Of a stretch of 64,000 nt of DNA, positions 56,956-64,000 are shown piece by piece. A program made the translations under genes and the position numbers. The stretch comes from JAAXIE01 sp965204245. GTDB lineage: Bacteria > Chloroflexota > Dehalococcoidia > Lucifugimonadales > JAAXIE01. The stretch's first letter is position 1. The number at the start of each line of letters is the position of its first letter. The notes below the pieces were generated by a model. The model saw only the letters and a program-made list of their open reading frames with translations. It made no database searches and was not told the origin of the DNA. The DNA lies in the NCBI GenBank assembly GCA_965204245.1, contig CBDBED010000011.1, forward strand, positions 132,242 to 196,241, written 5' to 3'.

Positions 56956-58365
56956 ATGGCGGCGACGCAGGACTACCGGAATGCCCTAAGGCGCTTGCTC
57001 GGGTTGGTGGACAACGAGCGTATGCCCTACATCAGTCATGAGACGGAGAGGCGGCATCAGCCTCGATACGACTTATCCCGCATCGACACCTTTCTCACGC
57101 GGATCGGGAACCTGCAGAAAGGCGCGCCCACGATTCATGTAGCGGGCAGCAAAGGAAAGGGCAGTACGGCTGCCATGTGTGCCAACATACTGCGCTGCCA
57201 AGGGTACCGGGTCGGGATGTACAGTTCGCCACATCTCCATACCTTTCGCGAACGCATCTCCTTGAGCGGAAAACCAATTCCGGGAAAGCGGTTCGCTGAG
57301 GTTTTGGACAGGCTCTGGGAACCGATGCTGCAACTCAACGACGAGAGCGAAGGCCGGGTAACCGTATTCGAGTTGCTGACTGCCATGGGCCTAGCCTACT
57401 TTAGCGAAGAGAAGACGGACTTCAATGTCATCGAGGTAGGGTTGGGAGGAAGATTGGATGCCACGACTGTCGTCGAGCCTTCAGTGTCTGTCATCACCTC
57501 CCTCAGCTTGGACCATACCCAAGTGTTGGGCGATACGATAGAAGAGATCGCTAGGGAGAAAGCCGGCATTATCAAGCCTGGCATCCCTGTGGTCAGTGCT
57601 CCACAGATACCTGAGGCCATGCAAGTGATCCGCGATGCCTGCTCCGAGCGTGGAGCGGACCTTTTTACGGTTGGAGAGGATGTCCGTTGGAAGCCCCGCA
57701 AGAGCACATTCACGGATACCATGCGGATTGCCCCACCACAGTGCCTCGAGGTACATGGGCGAAAGGGAGTCCATGACCTGCAGGTATCCCTGTTAGGCCC
57801 CCATCAACTGGAAAACGCTGCAATCGCCGTGGGGGTTATGGAAGTCCTAGAGGAACAGGGACACACGATCTCAAGGGAATCCATTGCGGACGGACTCGAC
57901 ACAGTCCAGTGGCCCTGTCGCTTGGAAGTCTTGACAGACCACGGCGGTAGCGGTCCCCTGATAGTGGCTGACGGTGCGCACAATCCCCATTCGGCGGGGC
58001 GTCTACGGGAGGCTTTGGCGGACTGCTTCCACTATGAGGAGGCTGTAGTGGTGCTGGGTGCGTCCCGTGACAAAGACCTAGAGGGGATCGTTTCGGCTCT
58101 CGCTCCTGTGGCATCTCGAGCAGTGGTCACCAGCACACGCCACCCACGCTCGGCCCCGCCCGACTTGCTCGCCGATCTCTTCCGGTCTCATGGAGTCGAA
58201 AGTCATACCGCATCAAACACTGCCGACGCCGTAACCCTTGCCCTCGATATTGCAGGGAAAGACGACCTAGTATTGGCCACAGGCTCCCTCTTCCTAGCCG
58301 CAGAGGTGCGGGAGGTGGTGAAGGGCATCCCGCCTGAGGTCTACCCGGAACTCAGTGGAGTGTAG
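56956..58365 (+). CDS. folC: Folylpolyglutamate synthase / dihydrofolate synthase
   Basis: A 469-residue Mur-ligase-type enzyme that adds glutamate to dihydropteroate and folates. The P-loop TIHVAGSKGKGSTAAMCANIL, SSPHLHTFRERISL, VIEVGLGGRLDATTVV, SLDHTQVLGDTIEEIAREKAGIIK and VADGAHNPHSAGRL are all present. The ATG is immediately after the previous stop (no gap). Its last codons overlap the upstream region of fabF. Confidence 0.95.
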   Translation: MAATQDYRNALRRLLGLVDNERMPYISHETERRHQPRYDLSRIDTFLTRIGNLQKGAPTIHVAGSKGKGSTAAMCANILRCQGYRVGMYSSPHLHTFRERISLSGKPIPGKRFAEVLDRLWEPMLQLNDESEGRVTVFELLTAMGLAYFSEEKTDFNVIEVGLGGRLDATTVVEPSVSVITSLSLDHTQVLGDTIEEIAREKAGIIKPGIPVVSAPQIPEAMQVIRDACSERGADLFTVGEDVRWKPRKSTFTDTMRIAPPQCLEVHGRKGVHDLQVSLLGPHQLENAAIAVGVMEVLEEQGHTISRESIADGLDTVQWPCRLEVLTDHGGSGPLIVADGAHNPHSAGRLREALADCFHYEEAVVVLGASRDKDLEGIVSALAPVASRAVVTSTRHPRSAPPDLLADLFRSHGVESHTASNTADAVTLALDIAGKDDLVLATGSLFLAAEVREVVKGIPPEVYPELSGV

Positions 58366-58369
58366 GGCT

Positions 58370-59614
58370 GTGGCACGTCCAAGAGTAGTCGTTACCGGAA
58401 TGGGGGCAATAACCCCTCTCGGCCTTACGGCAAGTGAGTTCTGGAACAACCTGTTGCAAGGTAAATCAGGCATCGGCCCTATGACGCTCTGCGACCCGAC
58501 GGACTACCCCTGCCGAATCGCAGGCGAAGCCATAGACTTCGACCCTGATCAGTTCATCGCCCCAAGGGAATCTCGTCGAATGGCCCGGTTCTCGCAGATA
58601 GCGGTAGCTGCTGCCCTGATGGCAGTAGAGGACTCGCGATTGGACATATCGAAAGAAGACTCCTTCCGTGTCGGCGTCTCTTTGGGGAACGGCAACGGAG
58701 GGTTTCCTACTCTGGAGGAGAGTTGCCGTGTCTTAGTTGAGCGGGGTGGGATGCGAATGTCGCCCTTCTTCTTTCCCATGGTGCTCCCGAATATGGCTGC
58801 CGCTAACGTCAGCCGCTTCACGGGCGCCCGGGGCTACAATTCCACTGCGGTCACAGCCTGCGCCGCCTCTAACCAAGCCATGGGAGAGGCTCTGGAAGTC
58901 TTAAGGCGGGGCGATGCTGACGTAATGTTGGCTGGGGGTGCCGAGGCGGGCATCAGTCAACTGGGGCTCGCGGGTTTCGCTGTGATGCGGGCTCTCAGCA
59001 CCCGCAACGATGCACCAGAGCAGGCCAGCCGGCCATTTGATGCCCAGCGCGACGGGTTTGTGCCAGCCGAGGGGGCCGTGGTGCTGGTGGCCGAGACTCT
59101 GGAGCACGCCCTCAGACGAGGGGCAACCATACTCTGCGAATTCGCGGGCTTCGGCAGTTCATCGGACGCTCACCATCCCGTCCAGCCTGAGGAGACCGGC
59201 GAGAGCGCATGCCAAGCCATGCGATGGGCGTTAAATGACGCAGGTGTTGGCTTGGAAGAAGTGGACTACATAAACGCCCACGGCACTTCGACCCCGTTGA
59301 ACGATGCCGTGGAGACCGCGGCGATCAAGCGGCTCTTCGGAGATTCGGCCTATCGGATACCTGTTAGCTCCACAAAGTCCATGATCGGGCATTCTCTAGG
59401 AGCGGCTGGAGCATTGGAAGCGGTGCCTTGCGTACGTTCCATCACCGACGAGGCTATCCACCCTACAGTGAACTACGAACACCCCGACCCGGCTTGCGAC
59501 TTGGACTATGTGCCCAATGTGGGCCGTCAGGCTGAAGTACGGGTTGTTCTTTCCAACGCCTTCGGGTTTGGAGGTCAGAACGCCTGCTTGGTGTTCCGTA
59601 AATACGAGGGTTAG
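58370..59614 (+). CDS. fabF: 3-oxoacyl-ACP synthase II (beta-ketoacyl-ACP synthase)
   Basis: A 414-residue KAS II-type enzyme of fatty acid elongation. The N-terminal RPRVVVTGMGAITPLG is standard. The active-site nucleophile is in STAVTACAASNQA (Cys164). The catalytic histidines lie in NAHGTSTPLND and KSMIGHSLGAAGALEA. The end NAFGFGGQNACLVFRKY is typical. I chose GTG 58370; a start at 58355 would overlap folC. No acyl carrier protein gene is next to it. Confidence 0.93.
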   Translation: MARPRVVVTGMGAITPLGLTASEFWNNLLQGKSGIGPMTLCDPTDYPCRIAGEAIDFDPDQFIAPRESRRMARFSQIAVAAALMAVEDSRLDISKEDSFRVGVSLGNGNGGFPTLEESCRVLVERGGMRMSPFFFPMVLPNMAAANVSRFTGARGYNSTAVTACAASNQAMGEALEVLRRGDADVMLAGGAEAGISQLGLAGFAVMRALSTRNDAPEQASRPFDAQRDGFVPAEGAVVLVAETLEHALRRGATILCEFAGFGSSSDAHHPVQPEETGESACQAMRWALNDAGVGLEEVDYINAHGTSTPLNDAVETAAIKRLFGDSAYRIPVSSTKSMIGHSLGAAGALEAVPCVRSITDEAIHPTVNYEHPDPACDLDYVPNVGRQAEVRVVLSNAFGFGGQNACLVFRKYEG

Positions 59615-59641
59615 CGGCCAGCCTGTCGCGGCCAGCGGCGA

Positions 59642-59890
59642 CTACGCTGGTTCCGGTGCCCGGCTGGGGAAGACCTCATCCAGCATTTCCTGGAGGGCCA
59701 TGGTATGGCTACAGGAGCCTTGGGTAGCGAAGACTCGGCAGGAGCAATGCCAAGCCCCTGCCTCGTACACCAACTCATGGGTGTTGTTGTTGCCCCGAAA
59801 AGTGGCGGTTAGACGGCTGATGGTGACCCGGTCCCGTTCTTCCGCGTAGTTCCTTGCCTTCTCTACCCTACTGATGTGCGATGAATACAT
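59642..59890 (-). CDS. SWIM zinc-finger mini-protein
   Basis: An 82-residue protein. Residues about 31-70 form a SWIM finger (YEAGAWHCSCRVFATQGSCSHTMALQEMLDE) with the C-x-C-x-n-C-x-H ligand set. An N-terminal helix with RNYAEERDRVTISRLTATFRGNNNTHELVYE precedes it. SWIM domains bind DNA or protein and are usually part of larger proteins such as MULE transposases or SNF2 helicases. Here it stands alone. The ATG at 59890 has GGGAGTGG; an ATG at 59902 is an alternative. Confidence 0.7.
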   Translation of the reverse strand: MYSSHISRVEKARNYAEERDRVTISRLTATFRGNNNTHELVYEAGAWHCSCRVFATQGSCSHTMALQEMLDEVFPSRAPEPA

Positions 59891-60074
59891 TTCCACTCCC
59901 ATCGTAATCCCACACCACGATTCTACGCTGACCCCCTTGGAGCGTCAACGCTGCGAAAAGAGGCAGCCCGCTAATCGAGCATCCACTCCTTCCACAAGAT
60001 CGAACGAGTCAGGAGGCCGAACTGGGCGGAGACCGGCCGGGAACTTTGCGTCTATCTGCTGTGCACTAGCATGC

Positions 60075-60080
60075 TATAAT
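60075..60080 (+). promoter_or_regulatory. Probable -10 box of the alaS transcript
   Basis: TATAAT lies 110 bases upstream of the alaS ATG and defines a leader of about 100 bases. No clear -35 box is seen at the right distance. Confidence 0.45.
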
Positions 60081-60189
60081 CCTCGTTACGGCGGGTCTTT
60101 CAGTCTCCAGATTAAGATGGGCAGCCAGGCAAACCGCCACCATCTCCACCAATGCCATGAACTATGATGCAATCTGCTGAAGGATACCT

Positions 60190-62922
60190 ATGGAAGGCGA
60201 TCGAATAAGGTCCAGTTTCCTCCAGTTTTTCCAAGACAAGGGCCACCTTATCATGCCCAGTTCTTCGCTTATACCTGCAGGGGACCCCACTCTGCTTTTC
60301 ACCAGCGCAGGCATGGTGCAGTTCAAGCCCTTCTTCATGGGCGAAGCCACACCGCCGTCCCGTCGTCTGACCACCTCCCAGAAGAGCTTCCGCACGACCG
60401 ACATCGACGAAGTGGGTGACCACAAGCACCTCACCTTCTTCGAGATGCTAGGTAACTTCAGCATCGGCGACTACTTCAAGAAAGACGCCGTGGCCATGGC
60501 TTGGGAGATGGTCACCCAGAGCTTTGGCATCTCTCCTGAGCGAGTGTATGCCACGATTTATCTGGATGATGAGGAGGCATACAGCCACTGGCGTGACGAC
60601 ATCGGCATACCCGAAGAGCGGATATACCGCTATGGAGGGAAGGACAACTGGTGGGGCCCGGCTGGCTTGGAAGGTCCGTGTGGGCCCTGTAGCGAACTCC
60701 ACTACGACTCCGGTGCAGAACACGGCTGTGGCCCGCTAGTCTCACCCGACGTGCTGACCGCGGCCCAGCGCAACGACGACCCAATGCCGACCTGCCACCC
60801 AAACTGCGATTGCGAGCGGTTCGTGGAGTTGTGGAACTTAGTGTTTATGCAGTTCTATCAGGACTTGGAGGGCAACCGCACCCCACTGCCCGCCCCCAGC
60901 ATCGATACCGGTATGGGGTTGGAAAGGGCCGCTGCCGTCCTGCAGAACAAGCGCAACCTCTACGAGACGGACCTGTTTCAGACAATCGTCCAAGGCATCT
61001 GTGAACTGACGGGCAAGAAATATGGTGTCGACGCCGAGACCGACTACGCCATCCGCGTGGTCGCTGAACACGGCCGTGGGGTGTCATTCCTCATTGCCGA
61101 TGGCGTTGTTCCCGGCAACGAAGGTCGCGGTTACGTCTTGCGCCGCATCATCCGGCGGGCAATCCGCTACGGGCGCCGCCTTGGATTGCAGGAGCCGTTC
61201 CTTACCGAGGTGGCCTCCATAGCCATCCAACGTTTCCAGGCTGCCTATCCGGAGCTAGCCGAGAACCGGGAGCATATCCTGCGCGTTATCAGTTTGGAGG
61301 AGGACAGGTTTGCCCAAACTTTTGAGCGAGGATTTGCCATACTCTCTGATCTTCTGGCTTCGCGAACCAAGTCCAACAACGGTAACCAGACAGTATCAGG
61401 CAAAGAGACCTTTAACTTGTACGACACGTATGGATTCCCCCCGGAACTGACGGCGGAAATCGCGCGAGAGCACAACCTTGACGTCGACATGGCTGGGTTC
61501 GAGCAGGAGATGGAGGCGCAAAGGGAGCAGTCGCGGGCCGCTCACACCTTCCAAGGCGCCATGGAAATGCTGCCCACCTATGAGAATCTTGGCGTGGGGA
61601 CGGTCGGTTTCGTCGGCTACACGCATATCAACCAACGGTCCCGAATCGCAGCCCTGCTTGTTGCGGCAGCCGAGGGTGAAGGTCAAGCCCTGCCAGTAGG
61701 TCATGTCGTGAAGGGACAACGGGTAGAGCTGGTACTTGATTCCACTCCGTTCTATGCCGAGGCGGGCGGGCAGTTGGGAGATACTGGCATCATCAGCGGT
61801 CCCAACGGGCGCGTCTCTATCGAGGACACGCAGACGCCGGTAGCTGGCCTCATCGTCCATCGAGGGATAGTGGAAGAAGGGGATATCTCCTTGGGTGAGG
61901 AGGTACACGCGATTGTCAATCCCATCCGGCGTCGCGACGCCGCCCGCAATCACTCAGCGACCCATCTGCTGCATGCATCGCTGCGCCACGTATTGGGAGC
62001 TCACGTCCGTCAGGCAGGCTCCTTGGTTGCGCCCGACCGGTTGCGATTCGACTACAGCCATGTGGCCCCCCTCACCCGGGACGAACTGATCCAAGTACAA
62101 GGCCTCACTAACCAGAAGGTGCAAGAGAACCTTGCCGTCACCACCACTGAAAGCACTTTCACCGAAGCAGTTCACCAAGGGGCCTTGGCCTTCTTTGGAG
62201 ACCGCTACGGGGATGTGGTCCGGGTGGTGCGCATGGGGCCAGACGAACAAGATGAAGGTCCCTTTAGCGTTGAGGTGTGCGGAGGCACTCATGTGCATGC
62301 CACGGGACAGGTAGGACCGCTTTTCGTCGTATCGGAAGCCAGCGTTGGTGGAGGCATGCGCCGTGTTGAGGCAGTAGCCGGCCCTGTAGCCGAGAAACTA
62401 TTCATGGAGCGCTCTGCCCTCCTGGACTCGCTGGCGGCCAAATTGCAGACACCCGTGGTCGATTTGGAAGCCCGCCTTGAAAGCTTCATGGAAGACGCCG
62501 ACCAAGTTCGCCGGCGTCTGACCGCCCTTGAGCGTGAGGCGTTGCGTCGAGAGGCGCAAACGATGCTTGATAGCGTGACCGATGTGGATGGTGTGAGAGT
62601 GCTGGCAGGACGCACCTCTGCCGCCAATGCGGAGGCCATGCGTGAGATGGGCGACTTCCTCAAGTCGCGCTTGGATAGCGGAGTTTTGGTGATGGGAGGC
62701 ATCGTAGAGGGCCGTCCCACCTTGGTAGCCATGGTCACCGACGACTTGGTATCCAACGGGCTCCACGCGGGCAACATTGTGAAGGAGGCCGCCGAAGTGA
62801 TGGGCGGGGGTGGCGGAGGCAGACCCAACCTCGCCCAAGCTGGCGGAAGACACCCGGAGCGACTGGATGCTTCCATACAAAGCGTCGTCGACATCGTACG
62901 TCGAGCCCGCTCCGGCGGGTGA
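60190..62922 (+). CDS. alaS: Alanyl-tRNA synthetase
   Basis: A 910-residue class II synthetase. The catalytic core has SSSLIPAGDPTLLFTSAGMVQFKPFF (motif 1 region), RTTDIDEVGDHKHLTFFEMLGNFSIGDYFKKDA (motif 2) and GMGLERAAAVLQ (motif 3). The editing domain has HSATHLLHASLRHVLG and the zinc motif CGGTHVHATG. The C-Ala domain ends with GGGGGRPNLAQAGGRHPERLD. The ATG has GAAGGA 7 bases upstream. The next gene, ruvX, overlaps or follows its stop directly. Confidence 0.97.
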   Translation: MEGDRIRSSFLQFFQDKGHLIMPSSSLIPAGDPTLLFTSAGMVQFKPFFMGEATPPSRRLTTSQKSFRTTDIDEVGDHKHLTFFEMLGNFSIGDYFKKDAVAMAWEMVTQSFGISPERVYATIYLDDEEAYSHWRDDIGIPEERIYRYGGKDNWWGPAGLEGPCGPCSELHYDSGAEHGCGPLVSPDVLTAAQRNDDPMPTCHPNCDCERFVELWNLVFMQFYQDLEGNRTPLPAPSIDTGMGLERAAAVLQNKRNLYETDLFQTIVQGICELTGKKYGVDAETDYAIRVVAEHGRGVSFLIADGVVPGNEGRGYVLRRIIRRAIRYGRRLGLQEPFLTEVASIAIQRFQAAYPELAENREHILRVISLEEDRFAQTFERGFAILSDLLASRTKSNNGNQTVSGKETFNLYDTYGFPPELTAEIAREHNLDVDMAGFEQEMEAQREQSRAAHTFQGAMEMLPTYENLGVGTVGFVGYTHINQRSRIAALLVAAAEGEGQALPVGHVVKGQRVELVLDSTPFYAEAGGQLGDTGIISGPNGRVSIEDTQTPVAGLIVHRGIVEEGDISLGEEVHAIVNPIRRRDAARNHSATHLLHASLRHVLGAHVRQAGSLVAPDRLRFDYSHVAPLTRDELIQVQGLTNQKVQENLAVTTTESTFTEAVHQGALAFFGDRYGDVVRVVRMGPDEQDEGPFSVEVCGGTHVHATGQVGPLFVVSEASVGGGMRRVEAVAGPVAEKLFMERSALLDSLAAKLQTPVVDLEARLESFMEDADQVRRRLTALEREALRREAQTMLDSVTDVDGVRVLAGRTSAANAEAMREMGDFLKSRLDSGVLVMGGIVEGRPTLVAMVTDDLVSNGLHAGNIVKEAAEVMGGGGGGRPNLAQAGGRHPERLDASIQSVVDIVRRARSGG

Positions 62923-62936
62923 TTCGAAGGCGCAAC

Positions 62937-63383
62937 GTGAGCATTATAGGTATGGATGTTGGCGACCGACGTATTGGTCTCGCTATAGCAGAAGAAGGGG
63001 GAACGCTAGCCGTCCCGATAGGAACTATGGCGCGCACCGGCATCAATGATGACCTGGTCCGCATTTCAGGTATCATTCATGACCGAAGGGCAACCCTCAT
63101 TGTGGCGGGACTGCCCATCTCAATTAACGGCACTTTGGGACCTCAAGCCAAGAAGACTCAACGATTCTTGGAAAGACTCGAGAAACATACAGAAGTTCAG
63201 GTAGAGACAGTGGACGAGCGGTATTCCAGCAGTGAAGCCTCTCGTCTAATGCGCGCGGCCGGTTTACGCCCTTCCCGCAGCCGCGAGCAGATCGACTCCA
63301 GATCTGCCGCCATAATCCTGCAAGCCTACTTGGACCAGAGAACCTCTCAGCCGGTGCCGGCTCCCCTTATCTCCGGGGTATGA
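62937..63383 (+). CDS. ruvX: Putative Holliday junction resolvase / pre-16S rRNA nuclease
   Basis: A 148-residue RNase H-fold protein of the YqgF/RuvX family. It starts IIGMDVGDRRIGLAIAEEG with the catalytic Asp, and continues LIVAGLPISINGTLGPQAKKTQRFLERLEKH, VETVDERYSSSEASRLM and IDSRSAAIILQAYLDQR. Members trim the 5' end of 16S rRNA or act in recombination. GTG 62937 has GAAGG six bases upstream; a GTG at 62919, overlapping the alaS stop, is an alternative. aroE follows. Confidence 0.9.
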   Translation: MSIIGMDVGDRRIGLAIAEEGGTLAVPIGTMARTGINDDLVRISGIIHDRRATLIVAGLPISINGTLGPQAKKTQRFLERLEKHTEVQVETVDERYSSSEASRLMRAAGLRPSRSREQIDSRSAAIILQAYLDQRTSQPVPAPLISGV

Positions 63384-63417
63384 GCCTCATCTAAGAGAAC
63401 CGCGAGCTATCCTCGCC

Positions 63418-64000
63418 ATGCGTGGACGTGTCGGCATAATCGGTTATCCAATCGGCCACTCATTGTCGCCGGTACTTCAGCAAGTCGCCTTCGATCATCA
63501 TGGCATTGAGGCCACCTATCAAGCTTGGAGTGTAGCCCCAAACGATGTCCCCGAGTTCGTGAATGGACTGAGGGAGCCTAACACCCTCGGCTGCAATGTT
63601 ACTGTGCCCCACAAGGAGGCGGTGCTCTCCCTAATAGATGAGATCGACCCGTGGGCCTCAAGGGCGGGCGCGGTAAACACCATTGTCAACAGAAGAGATA
63701 ACAGGCTGGAGGGATACAACACTGATGGCATAGGTTTTCTCCGCGCCCTGAGGGAAGACGCAGGTGTAACGGCCACTGGGAAGCGCGTCCTGGTGCTGGG
63801 AGCCGGGGGCGCAGCGAAGGGCGTCTGCCTTGCTCTTGCGGGAGAATCGGTGGCTTCCATTACTATCGCGAACCGTACTCTGCAGCGTGCGGAGAATCTG
63901 GCGTTCCTTCTGAGAGGACATGGAGCGCTGGTCAGTCCACTGAGTCTCGAGGACCCGGCGTTAAACGATGTCTCTAAATCGGCGGACATCATCGTAAACT
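63418..64000 (+). CDS. aroE: Shikimate dehydrogenase, 3' end cut by window edge
   Basis: The first 194 residues of AroE, which reduces 3-dehydroshikimate with NADPH. The shikimate-binding start MRGRVGIIGYPIGHSLSPVLQQ is followed by GCNVTVPHKEAVLSLIDEIDPWASRAGAVNTIVN (catalytic Lys in PHKE), GYNTDGIGFLRAL (Asn and Asp ligands) and the Rossmann motif VLVLGAGGAAKGVCLAL. An NRT motif (ANRTLQRAENLA) favours NADPH. The frame is open to the last base. It lies 35 bases after ruvX on the same strand. Confidence 0.95.
   Translation, partial: MRGRVGIIGYPIGHSLSPVLQQVAFDHHGIEATYQAWSVAPNDVPEFVNGLREPNTLGCNVTVPHKEAVLSLIDEIDPWASRAGAVNTIVNRRDNRLEGYNTDGIGFLRALREDAGVTATGKRVLVLGAGGAAKGVCLALAGESVASITIANRTLQRAENLAFLLRGHGALVSPLSLEDPALNDVSKSADIIVN

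Noticed and set aside
60115..60172. Attenuator peptide in the alaS leader
   Set aside because: A short ORF (MGSQANRHHLHQCHEL) exists, but it has one Ala codon and no terminator/antiterminator pair was found.

Overview
The window looks like chromosomal DNA of a bacterium from the Chloroflexota, probably a SAR202-like or other Dehalococcoidia-related lineage. This is inferred from gene content: LLM-class flavin monooxygenases paired with VOC-fold proteins, an orphan xanthine-dehydrogenase-type molybdenum subunit, a UGSC-family selenoprotein, and single-copy housekeeping genes. No rRNA is present to confirm it. The DNA is GC-rich. The left third is accessory and crowded with repeats; the right two thirds are mostly ordinary housekeeping genes.

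Left part (1-25 kb). A gene cut by the window edge is followed by a SnoaL-like protein and a toxin-antitoxin operon with one hicA and four hicB-like genes. An HK97-type virion module runs from about 3.4 to 10.3 kb: prohead protease, major capsid protein, head-tail connector, a small structural-type protein and a tail-completion-like protein. Its three large spacers are packed with REP-like palindromes, a MITE-like hairpin insertion and tandem repeats. The matching portal gene sits alone at 17.3 kb. No terminase, tape measure, integrase or lysis gene is visible. Between the module and the portal lie a truncated Abi-like gene, membrane proteins, a Uma2 nuclease, a DUF1828/DUF1829 protein, a BNR-repeat protein and a RelE/ParE-type toxin-antitoxin pair bracketed by duplicated gene ends. 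After the portal comes a type II restriction-modification pair flanked by two similar coiled-coil/membrane mini-proteins. Then come GAPDH, a RidA protein, a partly duplicated coiled-coil membrane gene and tRNA-Pro(GGG).

Middle part (25-45 kb). Endonuclease V is followed by prfB with its programmed +1 frameshift. A minus-strand operon dcd-ribD-ribE-ribBA makes flavin precursors. Next are a SIMPL lipoprotein, an ECF sigma/anti-sigma pair and signal peptidase I. Two VOC proteins and two LLM flavin oxidoreductases form a catabolic-looking cluster. It is followed by polA, an HpcH/HpaI aldolase, mutM, an FmdB zinc ribbon, a TIGR01906-like membrane protein and mazG.

Right part (45-64 kb). A form-II CoxL-like molybdenum hydroxylase and ATP sulfurylase lie on the plus strand. 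Converging on them is a minus-strand pair whose second gene is a UGSC-family selenoprotein: an in-frame UGA encodes the U of the U-G-S-C motif, and a SECIS-like hairpin follows it. dnaE carries an Asn/Gly-rich decapeptide repeat. The window ends with an SDR, an NAD-dependent epimerase-like protein, folC, fabF, a SWIM mini-protein, alaS, ruvX and the start of aroE.

The strongest points for follow-up are the selenoprotein, the intact but dispersed HK97 module with its repeat-filled spacers, the one-hicA/four-hicB operon, and the palindromic insertion element that has both occupied and empty target copies here.
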